A DNA stretch of 64,000 nt from Aquirhabdus parva (GTDB lineage Bacteria > Pseudomonadota > Gammaproteobacteria > Pseudomonadales > Moraxellaceae). The notes below the pieces were generated by a model. That model saw only the letters and a list, made by a program, of their open reading frames with translations. It did no database searches and had not been told where the DNA came from. Numbering within the stretch: position 1 is the first letter of the stretch; every line of letters begins with the position of its first letter. Location of the stretch: assembly GCF_003351745.1 (NCBI RefSeq), contig NZ_CP031222.1, positions 3,516,207-3,580,206 of the forward strand, in the 5' to 3' direction. Both the position numbers and the translations under genes were made by a program. Shown one piece after another: positions 7,885 through 16,756 of this stretch.

Positions 7885-10251
7885 TCAACGATCCAGCGCC
7901 TCTTCATCACAGACAATCGCAGCAAGTCGGGCATTTTGCTCCAGTAGTTCCTCACTAAAGGATTTAGCATGATGCGTAATGTCCGATTGCTCAGTAAGCA
8001 GCGAAGCGATAGAAGGCGCATCACTTGCATAGTGCTGTAAGAAAAGCCGCATTACATGCTCCACGCCTTCCGGTTTCACCGAACGCAGATCACTTTCAAA
8101 GTATTCACCACGGGTGTAACTACCCGTGATGATCTCATAAGAGGGAAAGTATTCGCACATGCTGTGCTGTAAGGAGATTTCTTCAGCTGCAGCACGCAGC
8201 GCGGACTTACTGTATGTTGTGGAAACCAGCACATGGCGATCCTCATAGGTCGCAATCAAAGGCACGGGTGAGACCGTGATCAGCATCTTGGCTTTAGGAT
8301 TGACCCCAAGTAATCGACCAATAAAACCTTTTAAGTCAGCAACGACATCAGCGACTTGGAAGTTAACAAATTCATAGCGAGTCGTATCCATCTCGCCCGC
8401 CACAACCCCTGGCGCCAAAGGAAACACCGCACCATCGGTTCGGCTCTGCCATGACTCGGTCAGGCCCAGCGTAAAGACCAGCACATCCAGACTTTCAAAC
8501 ATATCGCGTACCGAAGCAAAATGCTTCTCACGGTCCGCATTTAAGTCTTCAATCGACGTAAAACCTTCAGGCTCAACCTGCGGTCTAAACGGATCAACCA
8601 GCTTGCCATCATCCCGCACCCAATAGCTTTCCTCTGGCGTGTAATGACCATATGCACGATCAAATAATTGCAGCAATTGTCGAGCCGTATAGATATTGCC
8701 GAAACGTGCTGAGAACACCCCATAATTACGGCGCTGGGCTTCGTCGGCAGTCAGATCAATTTCTGAAAGATCGCCCTTTTCACTGATGAAGTAGTTAAAA
8801 CCCTTCTTCTGCAATGTGCGGGAGATGTGCTGAGCAAAACAACTGCCGGCAGTAGCCACTTTATCTTGGCGATCTATTTTAAATCCTGAGCGCAGCACAG
8901 GATCAATCGTATGCATGGCTGACTTTTCTATGGCGAGGCGCCAAGCCGAATCAACATCCTTCATGGCGGGTCGTTCTATCGCACGGCGCCAGAATTGATA
9001 ATCCGCCAATCCACGATAAGGATTACCACTTGGTGCAACCTCTGGTGACGCTTCGCTGGACACAAGGTCTACGCTTACCGCTGCCTCTGCCACTGGTGCA
9101 ATAGCTTCTGAGCGAGGCTTTGCATGCAGGTTCGAGGCAAATTGGGCTAAATTTTCAAAACGTGCATGACTAAAACTATCGCACGTTAAATCATCGCGAT
9201 TGAAGGTCTCAAAAATCTCAAAAGAACCGTGCACAAACTCCTCAAGCCCCAGCATATCTACTTGGCGACCCGCAGCGTTGCCACGTTTAAAATGCATGGA
9301 TGTGAACTCAGGTTTCATCCCGAGCGCACGGCCAATCTCAGGATAGACGGGCCATGCCGTCAAACTGCCGAGGTCATCTTTAATATAATCTTCCACATAG
9401 GGCAGCGTGCTAATTCCCTCACGCGCAAGCGCTGCCCGTGCTACATCCGCTAGGACAAAGAGTTTAGGATGGTTCATGGTATGCATCCAACAACCACGCT
9501 TGGACCAATTGGCAATATGGTCGCCAAGGGGAATCCCGCACCGCTCCCACTCATTATTCAGCCACGCAACAGACGCATCCCAATAGTCAAAGAAACCAAG
9601 CGCTTCATAGACATCGGGATTATATAAACTGATAGTCTTTTCAGGACTAAAGCCATTCTTCCAGCTATAAAAAGCCAACGATGAACCATATGGACCGATC
9701 GGGCTGGGGACATGGTAGCCTTCACGATGAATATGCACACAATCCGGTTGGAATGCATTGAAGATTACGATGGGCAAGGCTTTGCTTTTCTTGCGGATAT
9801 CCGGATAGTACGCTTCGATCAGGTTGACCGTATCCCAACCGGACTGGACCAATACCAGATCAGCCTCCATAAAATAACTGATATTAAACTGTCCCATACG
9901 GAGACCCTGCAGCAGTTCAGGCGTATGACAATAGAACTTGGTCACGACTTCGGTAGACAGGTAAGGCATGATTTTGGCCATACCGCGCCCATGACAATTG
10001 CCAACCACAACAATACGCATCTTACCCGGCGTTAGCCAAAGCTCATCTTCATTTTCGGCAACGGTATGGAAATCAGCGACCCCAGAGCCGACATTATTGC
10101 GAATCTTATATTCTTCGGATTGCATCAGGAGATTGATGAGAGAACCTTCATCAAAATTCTGCATATGTGAAGCAATGACTGCAGGAGACTCTGGCAGTCT
10201 ACCCAACATAAATCGATATGCCCAATTAACTGCTTCTTCACTTAACGCCAT
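7885..10251 (-). CDS. DUF4214-like / WcbI-like / GSCFA fusion protein
   Basis: A 788-residue protein with three recognisable parts. Residues 1-55 (WAYRFMLGRLPES, then LLMQSEEYK) look like the DUF4214-type module found at the front of some surface-carbohydrate enzymes. Residues about 77-340 begin with MRIVVVGNCHGRGMAKIM and resemble WcbI, a capsule-biosynthesis acetyltransferase-like family. After a low-complexity Ala/Glu/Ser linker, residues about 415-760 are a GSCFA domain, with the name-giving GSCFA at 469-473 and FTLGLTESW further on; GSCFA proteins are SGNH/GDSL-hydrolase-like. A role in acyl modification of a surface polysaccharide is inferred, not shown. No signal peptide is seen. The ATG has GGGG seven bases upstream. 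The gene stands first in a two-gene unit. Confidence 0.85.
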   Translation of the reverse strand: MALSEEAVNWAYRFMLGRLPESPAVIASHMQNFDEGSLINLLMQSEEYKIRNNVGSGVADFHTVAENEDELWLTPGKMRIVVVGNCHGRGMAKIMPYLSTEVVTKFYCHTPELLQGLRMGQFNISYFMEADLVLVQSGWDTVNLIEAYYPDIRKKSKALPIVIFNAFQPDCVHIHREGYHVPSPIGPYGSSLAFYSWKNGFSPEKTISLYNPDVYEALGFFDYWDASVAWLNNEWERCGIPLGDHIANWSKRGCWMHTMNHPKLFVLADVARAALAREGISTLPYVEDYIKDDLGSLTAWPVYPEIGRALGMKPEFTSMHFKRGNAAGRQVDMLGLEEFVHGSFEIFETFNRDDLTCDSFSHARFENLAQFASNLHAKPRSEAIAPVAEAAVSVDLVSSEASPEVAPSGNPYRGLADYQFWRRAIERPAMKDVDSAWRLAIEKSAMHTIDPVLRSGFKIDRQDKVATAGSCFAQHISRTLQKKGFNYFISEKGDLSEIDLTADEAQRRNYGVFSARFGNIYTARQLLQLFDRAYGHYTPEESYWVRDDGKLVDPFRPQVEPEGFTSIEDLNADREKHFASVRDMFESLDVLVFTLGLTESWQSRTDGAVFPLAPGVVAGEMDTTRYEFVNFQVADVVADLKGFIGRLLGVNPKAKMLITVSPVPLIATYEDRHVLVSTTYSKSALRAAAEEISLQHSMCEYFPSYEIITGSYTRGEYFESDLRSVKPEGVEHVMRLFLQHYASDAPSIASLLTEQSDITHHAKSFSEELLEQNARLAAIVCDEEALDR

Positions 10252-10556
10252 GTTAATACCCCAAATATTAATTCAGCGCTTAAGCCTGCACAGAGTCCTT
10301 TGTCTTTAGAGCTTAATTACGCAGAATGACGAATAAAATTTTCTTAGATTTAATTGTTTTTTAATGATTAACCTTAATCATCTATCTTCACTTGTATCAT
10401 GACAATCTCTGATAAACAAGCATGATTTTCGGCTTCTTTGAAACACATCTTGATCCTGTAGGCGACGATCTGAATAGGCATCAACTTTAAATTGAATGCG
10501 TCATGCCGTAGCCAAAAACCTCAAGCATGACTTAAAACCTTTAACGCCTATACAGC
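10252..10556. other. Intergenic region upstream of the WcbI-GSCFA gene
   Basis: About 305 AT-rich bases between two minus-strand genes. It contains an 18-base inverted repeat at 10364-10381 (ATGATTAA-CC-TTAATCAT) and a 7-base repeat pair GTCATGC/GCATGAC (10500-10506 and 10525-10531) just after dmeR. I see no gene. The promoter of the fusion gene should lie here, but no convincing -35/-10 pair was found. Confidence 0.5.
10364..10381. repeat. 18-base inverted repeat, possible operator
   Basis: Perfect arms ATGATTAA and TTAATCAT around a CC centre, about 115 bases upstream of the WcbI-GSCFA start. The size and symmetry suit a dimeric regulator; no T-run follows, so it is not a terminator. Confidence 0.4.
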
Positions 10557-10832
10557 CTACTTTAAATACGACTTCAAAATGCCCACAACCTGCTCCACTT
10601 CAAGCTGACGCTGCTCAGTTGTTAGATCATCAACGCCAAGATGTTCACGGATATGTCCATCCAGCACCTCAACCATGAGGCCATTAGCGGCACCCCGAAT
10701 AGCGGCAATTTGCTGAAGAATTTCAATACATTCCACTTCTTGATCAAGAACTTTTTCAAGTGCTTCGACCTGACCTTTAATCCGGCGAATGCGGGTCATA
10801 ATTTTCTTTTTGTCATGGATCGTATGGGGCAT
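10557..10832 (-). CDS. dmeR: RcnR/CsoR-family nickel/cobalt-responsive repressor
   Basis: All-helical metal sensor of 91 aa that represses its operator until metal binds. The RcnR metal ligands are all present at the standard positions, His3, Cys35, His60 and His64, whereas the formaldehyde sensor FrmR lacks His64. The core QQIAAIRGAANGLM is the family signature. The ATG at 10832 has GAGG five bases upstream. It is divergent from a CDF exporter gene, the arrangement known as dmeR-dmeF in rhizobia, and the shared intergenic region holds an RcnR-type operator. Nickel or cobalt is therefore the expected signal. Confidence 0.88.
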   Translation of the reverse strand: MPHTIHDKKKIMTRIRRIKGQVEALEKVLDQEVECIEILQQIAAIRGAANGLMVEVLDGHIREHLGVDDLTTEQRQLEVEQVVGILKSYLK

Positions 10833-10854
10833 AGCAACCTCGATTAAGTTTCTT

Positions 10855-10873
10855 TATACTAGGGGGGAGTATA
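10855..10873. promoter_or_regulatory. RcnR/DmeR-type operator in the divergent dmeR/dmeF promoter
   Basis: TATACT-A-GGGGGG-AGTATA: two inverted half-sites TACT/AGTA around a six-G tract, as known for RcnR (TACT, G6, one spare base, AGTA). Each half-site reads TATACT toward its own gene and could double as a -10 element, so bound repressor would close both promoters. Confidence 0.82.
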
Positions 10874-10928
10874 CACACGAACGCCTAAATTCGCGACGCT
10901 CCCCCTCTACCGCTTTGGAGGCATGACC

Positions 10929-12008
10929 ATGCCAGCACCGCTATCATCGCATCATTCGCATGAGACAGTCACGTCCATACAACACGCTCGGCCTAAAACC
11001 TATTCTTTCAATATCAGTAACCCCATGGCTGAAAAGAAAATTAAGTGGGCGGTTATCCTGACTGCGCTGATGATGGTTGCAGAGATTGCGGGTGGTTATA
11101 TCTTTAATTCGATGGCGCTGCTGGCCGATGGCTGGCACATGAGTACCCATGCCATGGCTTTGGGGTTATCCATGCTGGCTTATGTCTTGGCAAGGAAGCT
11201 CTCACAAGATGCCCGCTTTACTTTTGGAACGTGGAAGATAGAAATCCTCGCCAGCTTTACCAGCTCAATCCTCTTGATTCTGGTTTCTGCATGGATGCTA
11301 TTTCAATCCACCGATCGCCTACTCGCTCCCACACCGATTCACTACGATGAAGCTATCTTTATTGCCATCATTGGTCTTGCGGTCAATCTCATTTGTGCTT
11401 GGCTACTCAAAGATAACCATAGCCATGGACACAGCTCTTCACACACTCATGGACATGATCACGGGCACGGTCATGACCATGCCTCGCATCACGACCACGC
11501 CTCACATGGACATGACGACCATGGGCATGCATCGCATGGCGGTAACCACGATCTGAATCTGCGCGCTGCTTATATCCATGTCATCACTGACGCGGCAACA
11601 TCTGTGCTGGCCATTATTGCCTTGATCGCAGGTAAGCTCTGGGGCGCGAACTGGCTTGATCCAGTGATGGGTATCATTGGCGGTATCTTGGTGGCCATCT
11701 GGTCATACGGCTTGATTCGCGACTCTGGGCGCATTCTGCTCGATGCAGAAATGGATGCTCCCGTGGTAGCCGAGGTGATCGAAGTGATTCAGCACAGTCC
11801 AATCCCTGCCACTATCAATGATATCCATGTCTGGCGCGTTGGCAAAGATCAATATGCCTGTGTCTTGAATCTCTGCACGGATCATGTTGAAGCCAATTCA
11901 GATTATTTCCGTAAACAGCTCAGCATTCATGAAGAATTGGTGCATATCATCGTCGAGGTCAATCAACCTTTGATCAATAATGAGCAACATCTCCACCCTC
12001 ATGCATAA
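10929..12008 (+). CDS. dmeF: CDF-family cobalt/nickel efflux protein DmeF
   Basis: Cation diffusion facilitator (359 aa) that exports divalent metal in exchange for protons. Six membrane helices are visible, with metal-site residues in helix 2 (LLADGWHMSTH) and helix 5 (AAYIHVITDAATS). Between helices 4 and 5 lies a cytosolic loop of about 45 residues with 19 histidines, typical of DmeF. A soluble C-terminal domain (INDIHVWRVGKDQYACVL) closes the protein, which ends in HLHPHA. The second ATG (10929), seven bases after GGAGG, is preferred to the ATG at 10923, which almost touches it. Repression by the divergent RcnR-type protein is expected. Confidence 0.9.
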   Translation: MPAPLSSHHSHETVTSIQHARPKTYSFNISNPMAEKKIKWAVILTALMMVAEIAGGYIFNSMALLADGWHMSTHAMALGLSMLAYVLARKLSQDARFTFGTWKIEILASFTSSILLILVSAWMLFQSTDRLLAPTPIHYDEAIFIAIIGLAVNLICAWLLKDNHSHGHSSSHTHGHDHGHGHDHASHHDHASHGHDDHGHASHGGNHDLNLRAAYIHVITDAATSVLAIIALIAGKLWGANWLDPVMGIIGGILVAIWSYGLIRDSGRILLDAEMDAPVVAEVIEVIQHSPIPATINDIHVWRVGKDQYACVLNLCTDHVEANSDYFRKQLSIHEELVHIIVEVNQPLINNEQHLHPHA

Positions 12009-12020
12009 GCAATAAGCCAT

Positions 12021-12055
12021 AAAAAAGCCTGATTCATCATGAATCAGGCTTTTTT
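12021..12055. terminator. Bidirectional terminator between dmeF and folP
   Basis: A-run, ten-base perfect stem GCCTGATTCA/TGAATCAGGC with loop TCA, then a T-run. It lies between convergent genes. Confidence 0.9.
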
Positions 12056-12069
12056 ATGCGTTCAAATGC

Positions 12070-12918
12070 TTAGGGTAATTGACTAAACACCGACAGCATC
12101 TCAACCGTCGCGCGGACATCATGAGTCCGAATAATCGACACCCCCTGCTGGACTCCGAGCAATGCCGCGCCCAGACCCGCATAGATCCGCTCATCCACAG
12201 CGGCACCATTAAGAATCTCACCCAGCACCCGCTTGCGCGAAATACCCATCAGCATCGGCAGCTCTAAAGTATTCAGCTTCCAGATTTCATTGAGTAGTTG
12301 CAGGCTCTGCGGCGTATCTTTGGCAAAGCCAAAGCCCATATCAATAATAAGGTTATCGGCCATAATTCCTGCCGCAAACGCCTCTTCAATGCGAAAAGAC
12401 AGCTCGGTATGCACCTCACGCGTCACATCGTGATACACCGCCAGATCATTCATGGTGGCTGGCTCACCGCGCATATGCATCAGGATCACAGGCAGTTTTA
12501 GCCTTGCAGCCGTATCCAACGCGTTGGGGCGAGTTAAAGCACGTACATCGTTCCAGATCGTTGCACCCGCGTCTACCGCCGCACTAAACACCTCAGGACT
12601 ACTGGTATCAATCGAGATGATTGGATCAAAACCTTGCGTAAGCGCCTCCACTAAAGGAATGACCCGATCCAGTTCTTCCTGCACTGACACTGGCGCAGCA
12701 TTCGGTCGCGTCGACTCCCCACCAATATCAATAATACTGGCCCCTTCATCCAGCATCAGTTCGGCATGCTTAAGCGCAGTATCTAAATGATTAAAGCGTC
12801 CGCCATCAGAAAACGAGTCCGGCGTGACATTCAAAATACCCATAACCTGTGGACGCGACAGATCAAGCGTATGCTTGCCGCATTGCAGGATACGTTTAGG
12901 CAAAGGATGCAGTTTCAT
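12070..12918 (-). CDS. folP: Dihydropteroate synthase
   Basis: Joins p-aminobenzoate to the pterin pyrophosphate in folate synthesis; the sulfonamide target. The 282-aa protein contains the two family signatures MGILNVTPDSFSDGG and IIDIGGESTRPNA, plus ILMHMRGEPATMND and MGISRKRVLGEI. AGGA lies eight bases before the ATG. A terminator separates it from ftsH upstream, so it probably has its own promoter in the 87-base gap or depends on readthrough. Confidence 0.97.
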   Translation of the reverse strand: MKLHPLPKRILQCGKHTLDLSRPQVMGILNVTPDSFSDGGRFNHLDTALKHAELMLDEGASIIDIGGESTRPNAAPVSVQEELDRVIPLVEALTQGFDPIISIDTSSPEVFSAAVDAGATIWNDVRALTRPNALDTAARLKLPVILMHMRGEPATMNDLAVYHDVTREVHTELSFRIEEAFAAGIMADNLIIDMGFGFAKDTPQSLQLLNEIWKLNTLELPMLMGISRKRVLGEILNGAAVDERIYAGLGAALLGVQQGVSIIRTHDVRATVEMLSVFSQLP

Positions 12919-12954
12919 CTCAAAGTTCCTTTTTTATAATCTAAGCCTTTTTAT

Positions 12955-12985
12955 AAAATAAAAAGCCCTCGTTTTCACGAAGGCT
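12955..12985 (-). terminator. Terminator after ftsH
   Basis: On the minus strand: AGCCTTCGT, loop GAAA, ACGAGGGCT (one G-T pair), then TTTTTATTTT. It lies 20 bases after the ftsH stop. Confidence 0.8.
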
Positions 12986-13005
12986 CTTTGATCACATCTT
13001 CAAGA

Positions 13006-14910
13006 TTACATCGCTGGTAGTGGGGGCGGTAAAACCGCACCTTCTGGTGGTACTACAGTGACTGGCACAGGGTTAACTGGTTCGTACACTTTAGGCTCAC
13101 GTGGCTTACGGCCTTCCATGATATCAACCACTTGATCACGATCAATGGTTTCCCATTTCAGCAAGGCTTCTACCATCACTTCAATCTTGTCTTTGTTGGC
13201 TTCAATCAGATCACGGGCAACGGTATATTGCTCTTCCAAGATTTTACGAATCTCTTGGTCGATCAATTGCTGTGTTGCTTCGCTGACCGAACGATTACCG
13301 ATTTTGCCAAAGTAACCACCATCTTGCGAATCATCTTCGTAAACCATGATGCCGAGTGCATCGCTCATACCGAACTTGGTGACCATCGCACGGGCGATTT
13401 TGGTCGCACGTTCAAAGTCGTTTGAAGCACCGGTTGATTTCTGATTCACAAACACTTCTTCAGCAATACGACCACCAAACAGGATCGACAACTCATTCAA
13501 CATCTTGTCTTTGTAGTTGCTGACGCGGTCAAACTCAGGCAACTGCCAAGTTACACCCAGAGCCCAACCACGCGGCATGATGGTGACTTTATGCACAGGA
13601 TCAGTGTTTGGCAACAGCTCAGCAACCAAGGCATGGCCCGCTTCGTGATAAGCGGTATTTTTACGCTCATCTTCACGCAGCACCATCGATTTACGCTCTG
13701 GACCCATGAAGATCTTGTCTTTGGCATCTTCAAAGTCATGCATATCGACCGTGTTCTTGTTGCGACGTGCTGCAAACAAAGCCGCTTCATTTACAAGGTT
13801 TGCCAAATCCGCACCGCTCATACCCGGCGTACCGCGTGCAAGCACTTTGGTTTCTACACCCGTGGCAGAAGGCAATTTCTTCATGTGAACATTCAGAATT
13901 TCTTCACGGCCTTTGATGTCAGGCAAGCTCACCGCCACTTGACGGTCAAAACGACCGGGACGCAGTAAGGCTTTGTCCAATACGTCTGCACGGTTGGTCG
14001 CAGCAATCACAATCACGCCTTCTGAACCTTCAAAACCATCCATCTCAACCAGCATCTGGTTCAGTGTTTGTTCGCGCTCATCGTTACCACCGCCCATACC
14101 TGAACCGCGATGACGACCAACCGCATCAATCTCATCGATAAAGATGATACATGGTGCATGGCGCTTGGCTTGTTCAAACATATCACGCACACGTGATGCG
14201 CCGACACCGACAAACATTTCGACAAAGTCAGAACCTGAAATCGAGAAGAAAGGTACTTTCGCTTCGCCAGCCACTGCTTTTGCCAGCAAGGTTTTACCAG
14301 TTCCCGGTGGGCCAACCATCAGCACACCGCGTGGAATCATCGCACCCAGACGCTTGAATTTAGTCGGATCACGCAGAAAGTCCACCACTTCAACCAATTC
14401 AGCTTTCGCTTCGTCACAACCTGCGACATCGGCAAAGTTCACTTTGATCTGATCTTCAGTCAGCATCTTGGCTTTGGATTTGCCAAAGCTCATCGGACCA
14501 CGACCACCGCCGCCGCCCGAACCGCCGCCTTGCATATTACGCATGAAGAACATGATCAACAGGATGATCAACAGTACAGGAAAACTGGCCACCAGCAGTT
14601 GCATCCAAACGCTTTGACGTTCTGGAGCAGCACCTTGGATTTCCACTTTCTGTGCAGTCAGACTTGGCATCAGCGCATTGTCAGCGATACCTGGACGGAC
14701 GGTTTCAAAAGGGGTCTTATCCTTGCGCTCACCCGTGATGCTCTCGCCATCAATCTTGACGCTCTTGATTTGCCCTGCGTTAACCGCAGTCACAAACTCA
14801 GAGTAGCTCAGAGGATCGGGCTTCTTTTTGTTCTCGAAATTGCTGAATACCAGCACGACAATGCCAATAATCACCAACCACAGTACTGTATTCTTGACGA
14901 TATCGTTCAA
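13006..14910 (-). CDS. ftsH: Membrane-anchored ATP-dependent zinc protease FtsH
   Basis: Hexameric AAA+ protease that degrades misassembled membrane proteins and short-lived regulators. In order: an N-terminal helix, a periplasmic domain, a second helix near residue 110, a Gly-rich linker, the AAA module with Walker A GPPGTGKT and Walker [12 protein letters not shown], and the zinc motif HEAGH. The 634-aa length is normal; the tail ends in a Pro/Val-rich stretch. The start is TTG at 14910, giving the usual MNDIVKN N-terminus, with GGTGGA upstream. Confidence 0.98.
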   Translation of the reverse strand: MNDIVKNTVLWLVIIGIVVLVFSNFENKKKPDPLSYSEFVTAVNAGQIKSVKIDGESITGERKDKTPFETVRPGIADNALMPSLTAQKVEIQGAAPERQSVWMQLLVASFPVLLIILLIMFFMRNMQGGGSGGGGGRGPMSFGKSKAKMLTEDQIKVNFADVAGCDEAKAELVEVVDFLRDPTKFKRLGAMIPRGVLMVGPPGTGKTLLAKAVAGEAKVPFFSISGSDFVEMFVGVGASRVRDMFEQAKRHAPCIIFIDEIDAVGRHRGSGMGGGNDEREQTLNQMLVEMDGFEGSEGVIVIAATNRADVLDKALLRPGRFDRQVAVSLPDIKGREEILNVHMKKLPSATGVETKVLARGTPGMSGADLANLVNEAALFAARRNKNTVDMHDFEDAKDKIFMGPERKSMVLREDERKNTAYHEAGHALVAELLPNTDPVHKVTIMPRGWALGVTWQLPEFDRVSNYKDKMLNELSILFGGRIAEEVFVNQKSTGASNDFERATKIARAMVTKFGMSDALGIMVYEDDSQDGGYFGKIGNRSVSEATQQLIDQEIRKILEEQYTVARDLIEANKDKIEVMVEALLKWETIDRDQVVDIMEGRKPREPKVYEPVNPVPVTVVPPEGAVLPPPLPAM

Positions 14911-15131
14911 GGCTTTTCCACCTATGGTTACTTAATTAAATAAAAAAGTCAGTCAAACTTTTTCAAACCTACACTCATCATTTGTTTGACTTACATTAAC
15001 GTGATTACAGTCCAGCAACAACCTTATTCCGTGGTCATTACGTCGGATTTTGTCACGTTTTGTACATCTACGCGTTACATAACTTCACAATTCTGTTGCT
15101 GCAAATCGCCTGTCACGGCAGCTCAAATCCA

Positions 15132-15824
15132 TCAATCTTCGGTATCCATCACATCAGATTCGGCATCATTTGATTTGATCGCGCTGACCTTCCGCCCTTG
15201 AGCAAGCAAATACACTTCGGGTGAACGAGGACGTGAAGCCTTCGGCTTGACTGCTTTAATGACCGTAAACTCTTTAAAAATCGCTTTCCGATACTCATCA
15301 AAGCCTTCACCCTGAAAGACTTTTACCAAAAACTGACCTTTTTCATCCAGCACCTTGCTGGCAAAGTCGAGCGCCAATTCGCATAGATACATCATACGCG
15401 GCTGATCGACAGCACTATTACCTGATGTATTGGGTGCCATATCCGAAATTACAATGTCTACTCGTCGGCCATCTAAGATTTCGAGCAATTTATTAAAAAC
15501 ACTTTCTTCACGAAAGTCGCCCTGTAAGAAGGTCACCCCACCCAGATGATCCATCTCTAAAATATCTGATGCAACAACCATACCGCGCTCTCCGGTCAGC
15601 TTGGCGGCGATTTGCGACCAACTACCCGGTGCCGAGCCCAAGTCCACCACAGTCATGCCGGGCTTGATCAATTTATATTTTTCATTGACCTCAAGCAGCT
15701 TATACGCCGCACGTGAACGGTAGCCATCCTTATGGGCTTGCTTCACATAGAAATCATCCAAATGCTCACGCATCCAAGCCTTACTACTTTTGGATAGTTT
15801 GTTATTGGTAATACGAGTTGCCAT
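15132..15824 (-). CDS. rlmE: 23S rRNA 2'-O-ribose U2552 methyltransferase RlmE
   Basis: FtsJ/RrmJ-type methyltransferase that modifies U2552 in assembled large subunits. The SAM-binding signature [13 protein letters not shown] and the catalytic-region stretches [10 protein letters not shown] and [14 protein letters not shown] are present. The ATG at 15824 has GGAA eight bases upstream and gives the usual [17 protein letters not shown] start; an upstream in-frame start would add 18 unlikely residues. It has an acidic C-terminal tail. It precedes ftsH by 221 bases on the same strand and is divergent from yhbY. Confidence 0.97.
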   Translation of the reverse strand: MATRITNNKLSKSSKAWMREHLDDFYVKQAHKDGYRSRAAYKLLEVNEKYKLIKPGMTVVDLGSAPGSWSQIAAKLTGERGMVVASDILEMDHLGGVTFLQGDFREESVFNKLLEILDGRRVDIVISDMAPNTSGNSAVDQPRMMYLCELALDFASKVLDEKGQFLVKVFQGEGFDEYRKAIFKEFTVIKAVKPKASRPRSPEVYLLAQGRKVSAIKSNDAESDVMDTED

Positions 15825-16106
15825 GTGTTGCGTTCCATTTGAATATACGGGTGCTTTGCTGCGCTGGGCTAAAAACAATCAAGAGCTGGTTTTTAAATGA
15901 ACAGCGCAAATTGATGCAAAAACAACGAAAAAATTTTGTGATATTTGTCTATTTTAAGCCAAAAGTCGTTTGGATGCTTGATTGATGTGATGATCTGTCA
16001 TATTTAAGCGCGTTTTTAAGCTACAATAGGTATCACTTATTTTTTTAAACGATTCTTTTGCCACACAGCAAGGATCGGTTGTTTTACATACTACAAAGGT
16101 TTTGCT

Positions 16107-16430
16107 ATGCCCGCTCTTACCACTCATGAACGCAAACGCTTACGTCGCATTGGGCATGAACTTAGTCCCATCGTGATGATCGGCAACCACGGCCTGTCGG
16201 ATGGCGTCATTGAGGAACTCCGCCGTGCGTTGGCTGACCATGAGCTGATTAAGGTTAAAGTCGCTGGCGAAGACCGCGAACTGCGCCAAACGCTGATCGA
16301 CAGTGTGATTGAAGTCAGTGGTGCAGACGTTGTGCAACAAGTCGGTAAAATCATCCTGATGTTTAAAAAAGCCGAAAAACGCAATGTTCATCTCTCTAAC
16401 TTAGTGCGCTTTGCGCATTTGGATGACTAA
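16107..16430 (+). CDS. yhbY: CRM-domain ribosome assembly protein YhbY
   Basis: Small (107 aa) RNA-binding protein associated with pre-50S particles. The CRM fold is recognisable from LTTHERKRLRRIGHEL, the loop GNHGLSDGV (GxxG motif) and the C-terminal VVQQVGKIILMFK. It is divergent from rlmE, another large-subunit maturation gene; this pairing is common in gammaproteobacteria. Strong terminator 26 bases downstream. Confidence 0.92.
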   Translation: MPALTTHERKRLRRIGHELSPIVMIGNHGLSDGVIEELRRALADHELIKVKVAGEDRELRQTLIDSVIEVSGADVVQQVGKIILMFKKAEKRNVHLSNLVRFAHLDD

Positions 16431-16456
16431 TCCCACAAATGACGTTTTATAGAAGC

Positions 16457-16488
16457 AAAAAGCCCAGAATTCGATTCTGGGCTTTTTT
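16457..16488 (+). terminator. Terminator after yhbY
   Basis: Ten-base perfect stem AGCCCAGAAT/ATTCTGGGCT with loop TCG followed by TTTTT. Confidence 0.9.
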
Positions 16489-16756
16489 ATGAATTAAACA
16501 TTCACTCGTCATCTGAGCACATTATCTTTTTCTAGCTCTGATATAGAGTCTTGATCTCAGAAAATATCGTTGATATCTAGACCTGTCGCCGTGCACTAAC
16601 CCATTTGCATAAAGAAACAATCCAACTACTTTCCAAGCCTCTCTCGTCCAAAAATGAAGCGTAGAATAAAGCGCACAATCTGCAAATCATTGCGGGTTAA
16701 TGAATTCGTCTAATGTCGCTCGCCTGAAATTTTGCCAGCAAAACCCAGAGGTCATC
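16489..16756. other. Leader region of acnA
   Basis: The stretch between the yhbY terminator and the acnA start holds no gene. A TAGAAT at 16662-16667 could be a -10 element, but no matching -35 is visible. Confidence 0.4.

Noticed and set aside
11412-11550. Repeated CATGG/CACGA-type triplets resembling a CRISPR or tandem repeat
   Set aside because: This is the coding sequence of the His-rich loop of DmeF; the repeats are codon-level and irregular.
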